A stretch of DNA of 64,000 nt from a bacterium (lineage in GTDB: Bacteria; Zhuqueibacterota; QNDG01; DSAB01), in assembly GCA_016931965.1 (NCBI GenBank), contig JAFGDT010000079.1:124001-188000 (forward strand). The letters are read 5' to 3'. Shown here piece after piece: positions 33,601 to 42,495 of the stretch. How positions within the stretch are numbered: the first letter of the stretch is position 1; every line of letters starts with the position of its first letter. The notes beneath the pieces were generated by a model. It did not search any database. It was not told the DNA's origin and saw only the letters and a program-made list of their open reading frames with translations. The position numbers were made by a program, and so were the translations under genes.

Positions 33601-33674
33601 GGGCCCATAGCTCAGTTGGTCAGAGCGGCGGACTCATAATCCGTTGGTCGGAGGTTCGAGTCCTCCTGGGCCCA
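33601..33674 (+). tRNA. tRNA with CAT anticodon (elongator Met or Ile2)
   Basis: The acceptor stem GGGCCCA pairs with TGGGCCC, the D arm GCTC/GAGC is intact, the anticodon stem GCGGA/TCCGT holds loop CTCATAA (anticodon CAT), and the T arm is GGAGG-TTCGAGT-CCTCC. Discriminator A; the next bases are CCC, so CCA is not encoded. The strong C/G acceptor and CTCATAA loop fit elongator Met or lysidine-modified Ile2; without TilS identity elements I cannot choose. It is not an initiator, which would have an unpaired first position and three G:C pairs in the anticodon stem. Confidence 0.93.
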
Positions 33675-33781
33675 CCCATGTTCTTTAAGGAGGATGGATT
33701 CACAATTGGAGAGGCTGAAATACCTGTATCTAGGGCAAATATATTCTTATTCGATTGCAACAATAAGAAGGGAGTCCGTAC

Positions 33782-33812
33782 AAAAGTGCACTTTATCAAG
33801 GTGCACTTTTTT
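33782..33812 (+). terminator. Rho-independent terminator after the CAT tRNA
   Basis: AAAAGTGCAC (33782-33791) and GTGCACTTTT (33801-33810) pair perfectly over a 9-nt loop, ending in a run of six T. It terminates the tRNA transcript before the zinc-ribbon gene. Confidence 0.8.
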
Positions 33813-33853
33813 ATATTTGAATTGAGTCAGTCGTATTTGAAGAGGAGGATCTA

Positions 33854-34579
33854 TTGCAACAAGTTTTAATACATCTTATCAAACTGCAAGAACTTGATTC
33901 ACAATTGAAGCAGTTGGAAAGCTTAAAGGGAGATCTTCCCAATCAAGTCAGCCGTTTAAGTGAGAAACTTTTAGATAGTGAAAATGGTTTGAAAGAGGAT
34001 GAGGAAAAACTGAAGGTTTATCAGAAGGAACGGGCAATGGCGGAAATGGAAATCAAGGCTTTGGAGGGCAATCAGACCAAATATCAAACCCAGCTTTTTA
34101 ATGTCAAAACGAATCGAGAGTATGATGCGGTGACTCAGGAAATTGAAAATGTCAAAGTTGAAATTGGCAAAAAAGAGAGCCGATTACTTGAACTTATGGA
34201 TGCTGAAGAAGAGACAAAAAGTACGATAAAAACGGTTCAAGAAGAAATTGAAAAATTAAGAAAACAGTTTGACGAAAAAAGCACGGAGCTTAAAAAACGG
34301 TTGGCGAATACAGAGAAGGATGAGGCAGCTCTTCATGATCAGAGAGAAAAAGTGTTGCGCAAACTTGAAAAAAGAATCGTGGCAACTTATGATCGGATCC
34401 GGAAGGCAAAAAATGGTTTTGCAGTGGTGCCGGTCATCCGGAATGCCTGTGGAGGGTGTTTTAAAACATTGCCTCCTCAGCGTATTTTTGAAATACGCCA
34501 GATGAACCGTCTTTTTCTTTGTGAGGTATGTGGACGCATCCTGGTGTGGGATGAAAAAAAATCGGAGGGTCTGGAGTGA
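33854..34579 (+). CDS. Coiled-coil protein with C-terminal C4 zinc ribbon
   Basis: The 241-residue protein is mostly coiled coil (about 1-185, with LKQLESLKGDLPNQVSRLSEKL, TQEIENVKVEIGKKESRLLEL) and ends in a C4 zinc ribbon NACGGCFKTLPPQ...LCEVCGRILVW (C x2 C near 197, C x2 C near 218). This is the CT398/zf-RING_7 family, linked to sigma-54 and RNA polymerase partners in Chlamydia; function elsewhere is unclear. The start is TTG with GGAGG 6 nt upstream. Its stop overlaps the rnhA start. Confidence 0.85.
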   Translation: MQQVLIHLIKLQELDSQLKQLESLKGDLPNQVSRLSEKLLDSENGLKEDEEKLKVYQKERAMAEMEIKALEGNQTKYQTQLFNVKTNREYDAVTQEIENVKVEIGKKESRLLELMDAEEETKSTIKTVQEEIEKLRKQFDEKSTELKKRLANTEKDEAALHDQREKVLRKLEKRIVATYDRIRKAKNGFAVVPVIRNACGGCFKTLPPQRIFEIRQMNRLFLCEVCGRILVWDEKKSEGLE

Positions 34580-34992
34580 AATTCAGAGCCTATATCGATG
34601 GGTCATCCATAGGGAATCCTGGGGAAGCGGGTTACGGAGTGGTTTTGGAAGACGAGAAAGGAGATATTTTAAAGGAATTCGGACAATATATCGGACGGGC
34701 AACAAACAATGTGGCTGAATATCGCGGATTGTTGGCCTGTTTGGATTGGGTTCAACAATACGGGAGTTGTTCCCTGGTCATCCATTCGGACAGTCAACTT
34801 CTTGTGAATCAGATGAAAGGCATTTATCGTGTTCGGAAACCTCATCTCGCAACACTGCATCACAAAGCATTGAGTATGATCAAGAATGGTCATATCCATT
34901 TGGATATTCGTTATATCCCACGAAAAAAGAATCGCAAAGCGGATGAACTGGCTCGCCGTGCTGTGTTGTTAAAGTCGGAGATTTTGATATAG
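34576..34992 (+). CDS. Ribonuclease H-like protein (RNase HI type)
   Basis: RNase HI cuts RNA in RNA:DNA hybrids. The DEDD residues are visible: D8 (AYIDGSS), E48 (NNVAEYRG), D72 (IHSDSQLL) and D123 (RKADELAR). It is a 138-residue single domain. The start is GTG overlapping the previous stop by 4 nt. It could be the cell's RNase HI or the related YpdQ/YpeP-type protein; active-site completeness favours an active nuclease. Confidence 0.9.
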   Translation: MKFRAYIDGSSIGNPGEAGYGVVLEDEKGDILKEFGQYIGRATNNVAEYRGLLACLDWVQQYGSCSLVIHSDSQLLVNQMKGIYRVRKPHLATLHHKALSMIKNGHIHLDIRYIPRKKNRKADELARRAVLLKSEILI

Positions 34993-35028
34993 CATAGAAA
35001 TAAATTTATTTTGCAGAAAGGTGTCACA

Positions 35029-35419
35029 CGTCCTCAGGGACAGAGTGGGTAATCGCTCTGTTCTGATCTTTATCAGAACGGGGAGGAAAGTCCGAACTCC
35101 GCAGGGCGAGGTGCTCCGGAGAGCGGAGGCGTCCCGGTGATTCGGGACGACGGAAAGTGTCACAGAAAAAAAACCGCCCGTATGGTACGGGTAAGGGTGA
35201 AAAGGCGAGGTAAGAGCTCACCGGTTTGGTGGCGACATCAAACGACTGATAAACCCCACCTGGAGCAAGGCCAAATAAATGAGGAGTTTTCTCTGAAACA
35301 GAGAAAACGCGAGGTGGCCCGTCTCGATAGACTCAAGGGTAGGCCGCACCAGATAAATGATTACCATTCCGATGAAATCGGAATACAGAATTCGGCTTAT
35401 AGCTCTGTCCGTGAGGACG
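35029..35419 (+). ncRNA. rnpB: RNase P RNA (class A)
   Basis: The catalytic RNA that trims tRNA 5' ends. The conserved cores are clear: GGGGAGGAAAGTCCGAACTC near 35080-35099, the GACGGAAAGTGTCACAG and AAGGGTGAAAAGGCGAGGTA blocks, AGAGCTCACCGG and GCAAGGCCAAATA, and GGTAGGCCGCACCAGATAAATG near 35338-35359 ending in the CGGCTTATAGCTCTG block. P1 is unusually long: CGTCCTCA plus GGACAGAG at the 5' end pairs with CTCTGTCC plus TGAGGACG at the 3' end. It lies between rnhA and recJ; short reading frames inside it are not genes. Confidence 0.95.
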
Positions 35420-35444
35420 ATTTTGAAGAAAGAGGGGTATTGTG

Positions 35445-37136
35445 ATGCAGTGGGTTGTTTCGGAACAACCTGACCGAGATGAAGTGAACAATCTTACGTC
35501 AACGCTTGGTGTGCCTAAAATTGTGACGCGATTGTTGCTCAGCCGGGGTATTAAAACAGTCGAAGAAGCAAGACGTTTTTTCAAACCGGATTGGGAAGAT
35601 CTTTACGATCCATTTCTTATGCAAGATATGGATCGGGCCGTCGATCGGATTATGTTGGCTTTGAATAAAAAACAACGGTTTTTTATCTATGGGGATTATG
35701 ATGTTGATGGCATCACGGGTGTGAGTCTCCTAACCCTTTTTTTTCGGGAATTGGGGGATGAAGTATTCTACTATATTCCAGACCGTTTGCGTGAGGGATA
35801 TGGATTATCAAAATCCGGGATTCAATATGCAGCCAAGTTGGGTGCAGATTTAATCATTTCTGTTGATTGTGGTATTACTGCATGTCATGAAGTGGACTAC
35901 GCAAACGAAATGGGGATTGATGTAATTATCAGTGATCATCATGAACCTTCAAGTAGACTGCCAAAAGCCGTTGCGATTCTGAATCCCAAAAGAAAGAATT
36001 GTCCCTATCCATTTAAGGAACTGGCTGGAGTGGGTGTTGCATTTAAATTGGTACAGGCCGTCATTCGAAAACTTTCTCTGGATGAGGAAATTGTCAGACA
36101 ATATGTGGATTTGGTTGCCCTGGGCAGCGCTGCTGATATTGTTCCTCTGATCGATGAAAATCGGCTGCTGGTGAAAAAAGGCTTGGAGAAAATCAACAAA
36201 CTGGACAGGTTGGGCATTCGTACGCTTGTTGAGAGTTCGGGATTGGGAGGAAAGAAAATCGGTACAGGTCAAGTTGTTTTTATACTGGCTCCACGAATCA
36301 ATGCGGTTGGACGTCTGGGAAATGCTGAAAGGGCGGTTCGTTTGATGATAACGGATTCAGAGCAGCAGGCTGTAAATATTGCCAACATATTGGAATCTGA
36401 AAATCGAAGTCGAAAGGATATCGATGAGAGAACCTTTAAGGAAGCCCTAGAAATGATTGAAACCGAATTTGATGATCAGAATGACCGTGCAGTGGTTCTC
36501 ATGCGGGAAGGATGGCATCCAGGGATCATTGGAATCGTTGCGTCACGCATTGTGGAACATATTCACCGTCCAACAGTGATGATTGCTATCGGAAATGAGG
36601 TTGGAAAAGGATCTGCCAGAAGTATTGCGAATTTTGATATTTATTCGGCTCTCAAAACGTGTGAAAAACATCTTATTGATTTTGGTGGTCACAAACATGC
36701 GGCAGGGTTGACGATTCAAGTCGATCAAATCGAACCATTTCGAGAGGCTTTTAAAAAGGCGGCTTCAGAGGAATTAAAGGATGAGGATCTTATTAAAAAG
36801 TTATGGATTGATGAAAAAATAGAACTCTCCGATATCTCAGATAAAATGATCCGACTTCTCAATCAGTTTGCCCCTTTTGGTCCCAAAAATATGAGGCCTG
36901 TTTTTCTCTCCCAAAATCTCCAAATTGTGGGAAATCCAAAAATCGTCGGTAAAAATCATTTAAAATTTATGGTCAGACAAAATGGAGAGATTTTTGATGC
37001 CATTGGATTTAATTTGGGACCTCTTCACTATCGCCTCTCACCTGGAGAAGGCAATTTGGACATGATCTATGTTGTCGAGGAGAATTACTGGAATGGGAAA
37101 TTAAAAACACAGCTTCGTGTAAAGGATTTAAAATAA
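35445..37136 (+). CDS. recJ: Single-stranded-DNA-specific exonuclease RecJ
   Basis: RecJ digests single-stranded DNA 5' to 3' in repair. DHH motifs are present: YGDYDVDGITGVSLL (about 85-99), ISVDCGITA, ISDHHEPS, and LNPKRKNCPYPFKELAGVGVAFKL; the DHHA1 part shows GSARSIANFDIYSAL and GGHKHAAGLTI. It is 563 residues. I start at ATG 35445, 7 nt after AGAGGGG; a GTG one codon earlier is too close. It follows rnpB by 25 nt. Confidence 0.95.
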   Translation: MQWVVSEQPDRDEVNNLTSTLGVPKIVTRLLLSRGIKTVEEARRFFKPDWEDLYDPFLMQDMDRAVDRIMLALNKKQRFFIYGDYDVDGITGVSLLTLFFRELGDEVFYYIPDRLREGYGLSKSGIQYAAKLGADLIISVDCGITACHEVDYANEMGIDVIISDHHEPSSRLPKAVAILNPKRKNCPYPFKELAGVGVAFKLVQAVIRKLSLDEEIVRQYVDLVALGSAADIVPLIDENRLLVKKGLEKINKLDRLGIRTLVESSGLGGKKIGTGQVVFILAPRINAVGRLGNAERAVRLMITDSEQQAVNIANILESENRSRKDIDERTFKEALEMIETEFDDQNDRAVVLMREGWHPGIIGIVASRIVEHIHRPTVMIAIGNEVGKGSARSIANFDIYSALKTCEKHLIDFGGHKHAAGLTIQVDQIEPFREAFKKAASEELKDEDLIKKLWIDEKIELSDISDKMIRLLNQFAPFGPKNMRPVFLSQNLQIVGNPKIVGKNHLKFMVRQNGEIFDAIGFNLGPLHYRLSPGEGNLDMIYVVEENYWNGKLKTQLRVKDLK

Positions 37137-37266
37137 AAGTGTGTTGTATGAAACTGGAATGGGCGAAATCGTATGAAACCGTTTTGGTGGACAGTGTATA
37201 GAATGTTTACCAACAAACCATTCATATCAATGATGATCATCGGTTTATCGTGTTAGAGGAGTTACT

Positions 37267-38187
37267 ATGGCATTTGATGAAAATTCAAAGATCTGGAAAA
37301 ATGGAGAATTTATCAATTGGAAGGATGCTACGGTCCATGTGGCTTCACATGTGATTCATTACGGGAGCAGTGTTTTTGAGGGAGCCCGCTGTTACAAAAC
37401 CAAAAAAGGATCCGCCATTTTCAGAATTACGGATCATAATCAAAGGCTTTTAAATTCGGCGAAAATTTATCGAATGGAAATTCCCTACAGTCTTGAGGAA
37501 TTGAATGAAGCGTGTAGGGAGGTTGTTCGAGTCAATGGTTATGAAGAAGCCTATTTGAGACCAATTGCTTATCGCGGTTACGGTACTCTCGGCGTGGATC
37601 CCACAAGTTGTCCTGTTGAAGTGGCTATTCTCACATGGAAATGGGGAACTTATTTGGGTGTTGAAGCTTTAGAAAATGGTGTGGATGTAAAAATTGCAAC
37701 ATGGAATCGATTTGCTCCGAACACAATGCCTACTTTGGCGAAAGCCGGTGCCAATTACATGAATTCTCAACTCATCAAATTGGAAGCAAAAACGGATGGC
37801 TATTCGGAGGGCATTGCATTAACCAACAGAGGAACCATCTCGGAAGGCAGTGGTGAGAATCTTTTTGTCATTAGCAAAGGCAAGATTATTACGCCTCCTT
37901 CGGTGGATGCGATCCTTCCGGGAATCACAAGAGATTCAGCCATTCAAATAGCCCATGAGTTGGGATACGAGGTAATTGAACAGACCATTCCTCGAGAGAT
38001 GCTCTATATTGCCGACGAGCTTTTTTTCACAGGCACAGCTGCTGAAGTCACTCCTGTTCGATCAGTCGATCGCATTCAAATAGGAAAAGGTAAACGGGGG
38101 CCCATTACAGAGAAAATCCAGAAGCGATTTTTTGATATTCTTTCTGGAGAAACGGAAGATCAGTACGGATGGTTGGATTATATTTAA
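37267..38187 (+). CDS. ilvE: Branched-chain amino acid aminotransferase
   Basis: A PLP class IV transaminase for Leu, Ile and Val. [43 protein letters not shown] (the catalytic lysine lies in this segment), [16 protein letters not shown], and [16 protein letters not shown] are characteristic. It is 306 residues. AGAGGAG precedes the ATG. No other branched-chain biosynthesis gene is in the window. Confidence 0.94.
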   Translation: MAFDENSKIWKNGEFINWKDATVHVASHVIHYGSSVFEGARCYKTKKGSAIFRITDHNQRLLNSAKIYRMEIPYSLEELNEACREVVRVNGYEEAYLRPIAYRGYGTLGVDPTSCPVEVAILTWKWGTYLGVEALENGVDVKIATWNRFAPNTMPTLAKAGANYMNSQLIKLEAKTDGYSEGIALTNRGTISEGSGENLFVISKGKIITPPSVDAILPGITRDSAIQIAHELGYEVIEQTIPREMLYIADELFFTGTAAEVTPVRSVDRIQIGKGKRGPITEKIQKRFFDILSGETEDQYGWLDYI

Positions 38188-38247
38188 TTTCATTGTAATG
38201 TGCTCATTGAAAATAAAAAGTACTGACGATAATAGGGATCCAAATCG

Positions 38248-38994
38248 ATGAAAAAGAGGAGGAAAGCCCGGGAATTTGTATTACAGGGATTGTATGCATT
38301 GGAAATATCCGGTAATCCCCCTGATGTGATCCTCGAGGAGATGTCCTCGAAAAGTGAAGATCAGGAAGTGATCGGTTTTGCAACGGAACTTTTCATGGAA
38401 GCAATAAAACAAAAAGCCACTTTAGATAAAGAAGTGGCTTTGATTGTTGAGAATTGGGAGTTTGAACGTATTGCCCTGATAGACCGTTTAATACTGCGGT
38501 TTGCGCTTTGTGAATTGCTTCAATTTCAAGATATACCTCCCAAGGTCACGATTAATGAGGCAATTGAGCTTGCCAAAATGTACAGCACATCGCAGAGTGG
38601 CCGATTCATTAATGGTATTTTAGATACACTGTATAAAAAATTAAAAACAGAAAAAAGAATTATTAAAGAAGGGAGAGGGTTAATCGATACCAGTGAAATG
38701 CATGTAAAGGAGAATGATATGGGTCAGATTAAGATCGAACACAATCCGGGTCAACAGCGTTTAAAAGAATTGGGCGTAGAAAGCTGGCCTGTCTGGACAA
38801 AAGAGACATCCACGTTCCCTTGGTCCTATGATGTCCAAGAGACTTGTTATTTTTTGGAGGGAGAAGTCAGTGTTACACCTGACGGTGAAAAGCCTGTCGA
38901 GATGGGTGAGGGTGATCTCGTTATATTCCCGTCAGGTCTATCCTGTACTTGGGAAATCCGTAAAGATGTGAGAAAACACTACAAATTTGGATAG
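38248..38994 (+). CDS. nusB: NusB antitermination factor fused in frame to a cupin
   Basis: Residues 1-137 are NusB: RRKAREFVLQGLYALEISG, LIVENWEFERIALIDRLILRFALCELL, IPPKVTINEAIELAKMYSTSQSGRFINGILD. NusB joins the Nus antitermination complex with S10. The frame continues without a stop through a 20-residue linker into an 91-residue cupin (158-248): FPWSYDVQETCYFLEGEVSV, EMGEGDLVIFPSGLSCTWEI, a DUF861/ureidoglycine-type fold that elsewhere is an independent protein. An AAGGAG lies exactly 6 nt before Met158, so the cupin may also be made on its own. Confidence 0.9.
   Translation: MKKRRKAREFVLQGLYALEISGNPPDVILEEMSSKSEDQEVIGFATELFMEAIKQKATLDKEVALIVENWEFERIALIDRLILRFALCELLQFQDIPPKVTINEAIELAKMYSTSQSGRFINGILDTLYKKLKTEKRIIKEGRGLIDTSEMHVKENDMGQIKIEHNPGQQRLKELGVESWPVWTKETSTFPWSYDVQETCYFLEGEVSVTPDGEKPVEMGEGDLVIFPSGLSCTWEIRKDVRKHYKFG
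38707..38721 (+). promoter_or_regulatory. Internal ribosome binding site and start codon within nusB-cupin
   Basis: AAGGAG (38707-38712), a 6-nt spacer and ATG (38719-38721) are in frame with nusB. It is at least as good as any ribosome binding site in the window and exactly at the family start of the cupin. Confidence 0.6.
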
Positions 38995-39085
38995 ATGAGA
39001 ATTTGAAATCAACATTTGTTTAAAAAATGGAAAAAATATTGAAATTACACCCTTTTGAAAGGTAACTACTCCTGTGGAGTTTTTT

Positions 39086-42000
39086 ATGTTTAGTAAAGTG
39101 ATTGAAAAAATATTTGGCAGCAAACATCAGCGTGATATTCAGCGGTTAACGCCCGTTGTTGAGGAGATCAACCGGATCTTCATTACCCTTCAGGATATTT
39201 CCGATGAAGAATTGAAAAATAAAACGAGTGAATTTAAAAAAAGGATCCAAGAAAAAATAGGGGATATTCAAAAAGAAATAGAGGAACTCAACAACAAACT
39301 TCGGATCGTTACAGAAGGCGAAAATATTGATTATGAGTCGATCAGGCAGCAGATAGAGGATCTGGGAAAGAAAGAAAAAGAGGGCACAGAGGAAGTTCTC
39401 TGGGAAATTCTCCCCGAGGCTTATGCCGTGGTCAAGGAGACATGCCGGCGGTTTTGTGGAAAATCGATTAAAGTCGTGGAGCATGACCTTGTCTGGGATA
39501 TGGTTCCATTTGATGTACAATTAATCGGTGCGATCGTTTTACATGAGGGGAAAATTGCCGAGATGGCCACCGGCGAAGGGAAAACGCTTGTCGCTACAAT
39601 GCCGCTGTATCTCAATGCCCTGGTCGGAAAAGGTACCCATCTGGTCACGGTGAATGATTATTTGGCCCGCCGTGACTGTGAATGGATGGGTGAAATCTAT
39701 ACATTTTTAGGTCTTTCTGTGGCTTATATTACCAATGAAATGGATCCGCCCACGAGAAAACAAGCTTATCTTGCTGATATCACCTACGGCACCAACAATG
39801 AATTCGGCTTTGATTATCTTCGAGATAACATGGCCATTTCTCCTGAGGGTCTGGTTCAGCGGGGTCATTATTATGCCATTATCGATGAGGTCGATTCTGT
39901 ATTGATCGATGAAGCCAGAACACCGTTAATCATATCCGGACCTGTGGGCGAATCGAAAAATCGATTCGCAGAAATGAAACCTCGGGTTGAACAATTGGTG
40001 CGCAACCAGACCATACTGGTCAATCGCTTTATTGCCGATGGAGAGCGTTTGTTACAAGAAGGAAAAGAGTATGAGGGAGGTATTAAACTCCTGCAGGCAC
40101 AGAGAGGATCTCCAAAGAACAAGCGTCTCATCAAACTCCTTCATGAACCGGGTATACAGAAATTGATTCGCCGTGTCGAATCGGATTACATGCGTGATAA
40201 AAGGCTTCATGAGTTGGACAATGATCTCTATTATGCTATGGAGGAGAAGGCCCACACAGTCGATTTGACAGAGAAAGGACGTGAATCCATTTCTCCGGGG
40301 AATCCTGAAATGTTTGTCCTCCCGGATTTGGCTACAACAATTTCAGAGTTAGAAGGTGCTGAAGGGTTGTCCGCTTCAACACGAGAAAGAAAGAAAGAAG
40401 AACTCCAGGCCGATTATGCCGAAAAAAGTGAAAAATTGCACAATATCAGTCAGCTTCTCAGAGCCTATTCTCTCTTCGAGAAGGATGTGGAATATGTCGT
40501 CACCGAAGATGGTAAAGTCATGATCGTTGATGAATTTACCGGACGTCTGATGCCCGGCCGACGGTATTCTGATGGGCTACATCAGGCGCTTGAAGCCAAG
40601 GAAAACGTCACGATCGAACGGGAGACTCAGACACTGGCGACCATTACATTACAGAATTTTTTCCGCTTGTACAACAAGTTGGCAGGAATGACTGGAACGG
40701 CAGAAACAGAGGCCAGCGAATTCTGGGAAATCTATCATCTGGATGTTGTGGTTGTGCCAACCAATGAACCGATTCGGCGGCTGGATCATGATGATGTTGT
40801 CTATCGAACCCGGCGGGAAAAGTACAATGCCATCATTGAGGAAATTGAACAATACCATGAGCAAGGGTTGCCTGTGTTGGTGGGAACCGTCTCTGTTGAA
40901 GTGTCGGAGACACTGTCCCGGATGCTGAGACGGCGGAATATACGCCATTCGGTTTTAAATGCGAAACACCACCGACAGGAGGCAGAAATTGTCACGAGCG
41001 CCGGAGAACCCGGCATGGTCACCATTGCTACCAATATGGCTGGCCGGGGAACCGATATTAAATTGGGGAAGGGCGTTATTCGATTTTTTGATGAAGGTGT
41101 TCAGGAATTGGCGGCACTTGCCATGGAGGAACAAAAGCGTGGAAGAGATATATTTATCCATGAAGCACCTCAGGAAGTTGTCAAGAATCTTTTAACCACA
41201 TTTCAAGAAAAAAAGACACCTTGTCATGTTGTAGCTCATGAAAAGGGGAAATGGGAAATCCTTTCTGGAGCTGGTCAATTTGAAACGAATCAAGTGATCA
41301 TTATTCCCAAAACGATAGGTGGCCCAACAGATGCGCGGGTTGTGAGAGACAACACTGTGCATATTAAAGCACGGAATTTTTGTGAAGGAGGACTTCACAT
41401 TGTCGGCACGGAGCGGCATGAAGCCAGGCGCATTGATCGGCAATTGCGGGGTCGATCCGGAAGACAGGGAGATCCGGGATCGTCGCGTTTTTATCTTTCA
41501 TTGGAAGATGACCTGATGAGACTCTTTGGATCCGAGCGTATTGCTGGTGTCATGGATCGTCTGGGTATAGAAGAAGGGGAAGTGATTACGCATCCAATGA
41601 TTACAAAATCGATCGAACGGGCGCAAAAAAGGGTTGAGATGCGGAATTTTGAAATTAGAAAGCATCTTTTGGAATATGATAATGTCATGAACAAACAGCG
41701 TGAAGTGATCTATACGCGTCGCAGACGGGCCCTGGAGGGAGAAAATCTCCATGAAGAGATTCTTGAGATGATCGACGATTTTTGTGAGGACGTTGTTGAA
41801 GATTTTACCTCCCCTGGAGAATATAGCGACGCGTGGGATTGGGATGGTCTCCGCGAAGCATTGCTTAAAACCATGCTCATACCATTACCGCTTACCGATG
41901 AAGAATGTGCCATTATCCGGCAGGAAGAATTAAAGGAACGGTTGATTCAAATGGCACATGAACTGTACCGAAAGAAACGCCATTTACTTGGCAATGAACT

Positions 42001-42469
42001 GATGGGTCAACTCGAGCGGTTTGCGACTTTGAAGACCATTGATGAAAGATGGAAAGAACATCTCTATGAAATGGATCAATTGAAAGAGGGAATCGGTCTC
42101 CGGGCATACGGACAAAAAGATCCACTTATCGAATACAAACAGGAGGGATTTCAGACATTTACAGAGATGTTGGGTCGCATCAATGAAGAAGTATTGGAAA
42201 TCGTTTTTAAAGCCCAAATTCAAATTGAGAGAGGTCCGAAAGACTGGCAGCCCGAAAGGATAAGGGAACCTGCCGAAATGGCTACCGTTCATGAAACAAC
42301 TACTGGAATGGGTTTTGCAGGACAATCGGAGGAAGCCAAAGAAAGCGAAAAACCAACTGTTGGGAAGCGTCAACCGATTCGGGTTGAAAAAAAGGTGGGT
42401 CGCAATGAACCCTGTCCATGCGGAAGCGGGAAAAAATATAAACATTGTCATGGAAAAAACAATTTATAA
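39086..42469 (+). CDS. secA: Preprotein translocase ATPase SecA (long FCB-type)
   Basis: SecA drives protein export through SecYEG. Motor motifs: MATGEGKTLVATMPLYLNAL (Walker A), GTNNEFGFDYLRDNM, IIDEVDSVLIDEARTPLIISG, and GRGTDIKLGKGV; the end carries the zinc motif GRNEPCPCGSGKKYKHCHGK. At 1,127 residues it is about 250 longer than E. coli SecA. Extra residues (about 290-470, with LLQAQRGSPKNKRLIKLL, LYYAMEEKAHTVDLTEKG and LRAYSLFEKDVEYVV) match the insertion typical of Bacteroidetes SecA. ATG 39086 follows GGAG; a GTG four codons earlier is possible. Confidence 0.96.
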   Translation: MFSKVIEKIFGSKHQRDIQRLTPVVEEINRIFITLQDISDEELKNKTSEFKKRIQEKIGDIQKEIEELNNKLRIVTEGENIDYESIRQQIEDLGKKEKEGTEEVLWEILPEAYAVVKETCRRFCGKSIKVVEHDLVWDMVPFDVQLIGAIVLHEGKIAEMATGEGKTLVATMPLYLNALVGKGTHLVTVNDYLARRDCEWMGEIYTFLGLSVAYITNEMDPPTRKQAYLADITYGTNNEFGFDYLRDNMAISPEGLVQRGHYYAIIDEVDSVLIDEARTPLIISGPVGESKNRFAEMKPRVEQLVRNQTILVNRFIADGERLLQEGKEYEGGIKLLQAQRGSPKNKRLIKLLHEPGIQKLIRRVESDYMRDKRLHELDNDLYYAMEEKAHTVDLTEKGRESISPGNPEMFVLPDLATTISELEGAEGLSASTRERKKEELQADYAEKSEKLHNISQLLRAYSLFEKDVEYVVTEDGKVMIVDEFTGRLMPGRRYSDGLHQALEAKENVTIERETQTLATITLQNFFRLYNKLAGMTGTAETEASEFWEIYHLDVVVVPTNEPIRRLDHDDVVYRTRREKYNAIIEEIEQYHEQGLPVLVGTVSVEVSETLSRMLRRRNIRHSVLNAKHHRQEAEIVTSAGEPGMVTIATNMAGRGTDIKLGKGVIRFFDEGVQELAALAMEEQKRGRDIFIHEAPQEVVKNLLTTFQEKKTPCHVVAHEKGKWEILSGAGQFETNQVIIIPKTIGGPTDARVVRDNTVHIKARNFCEGGLHIVGTERHEARRIDRQLRGRSGRQGDPGSSRFYLSLEDDLMRLFGSERIAGVMDRLGIEEGEVITHPMITKSIERAQKRVEMRNFEIRKHLLEYDNVMNKQREVIYTRRRRALEGENLHEEILEMIDDFCEDVVEDFTSPGEYSDAWDWDGLREALLKTMLIPLPLTDEECAIIRQEELKERLIQMAHELYRKKRHLLGNELMGQLERFATLKTIDERWKEHLYEMDQLKEGIGLRAYGQKDPLIEYKQEGFQTFTEMLGRINEEVLEIVFKAQIQIERGPKDWQPERIREPAEMATVHETTTGMGFAGQSEEAKESEKPTVGKRQPIRVEKKVGRNEPCPCGSGKKYKHCHGKNNL

Positions 42470-42495
42470 AGTCATTTCTGTATAGGAAATATCGC

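Noticed and set aside
33678-33869. Open reading frame after the CAT tRNA
   Set aside because: It reads through the tRNA terminator hairpin at 33782-33812, has no family features, and overlaps the next gene's start.
35137-35445. Open reading frames inside rnpB
   Set aside because: The sequence is clearly RNase P RNA with all conserved cores; the frames are incidental.
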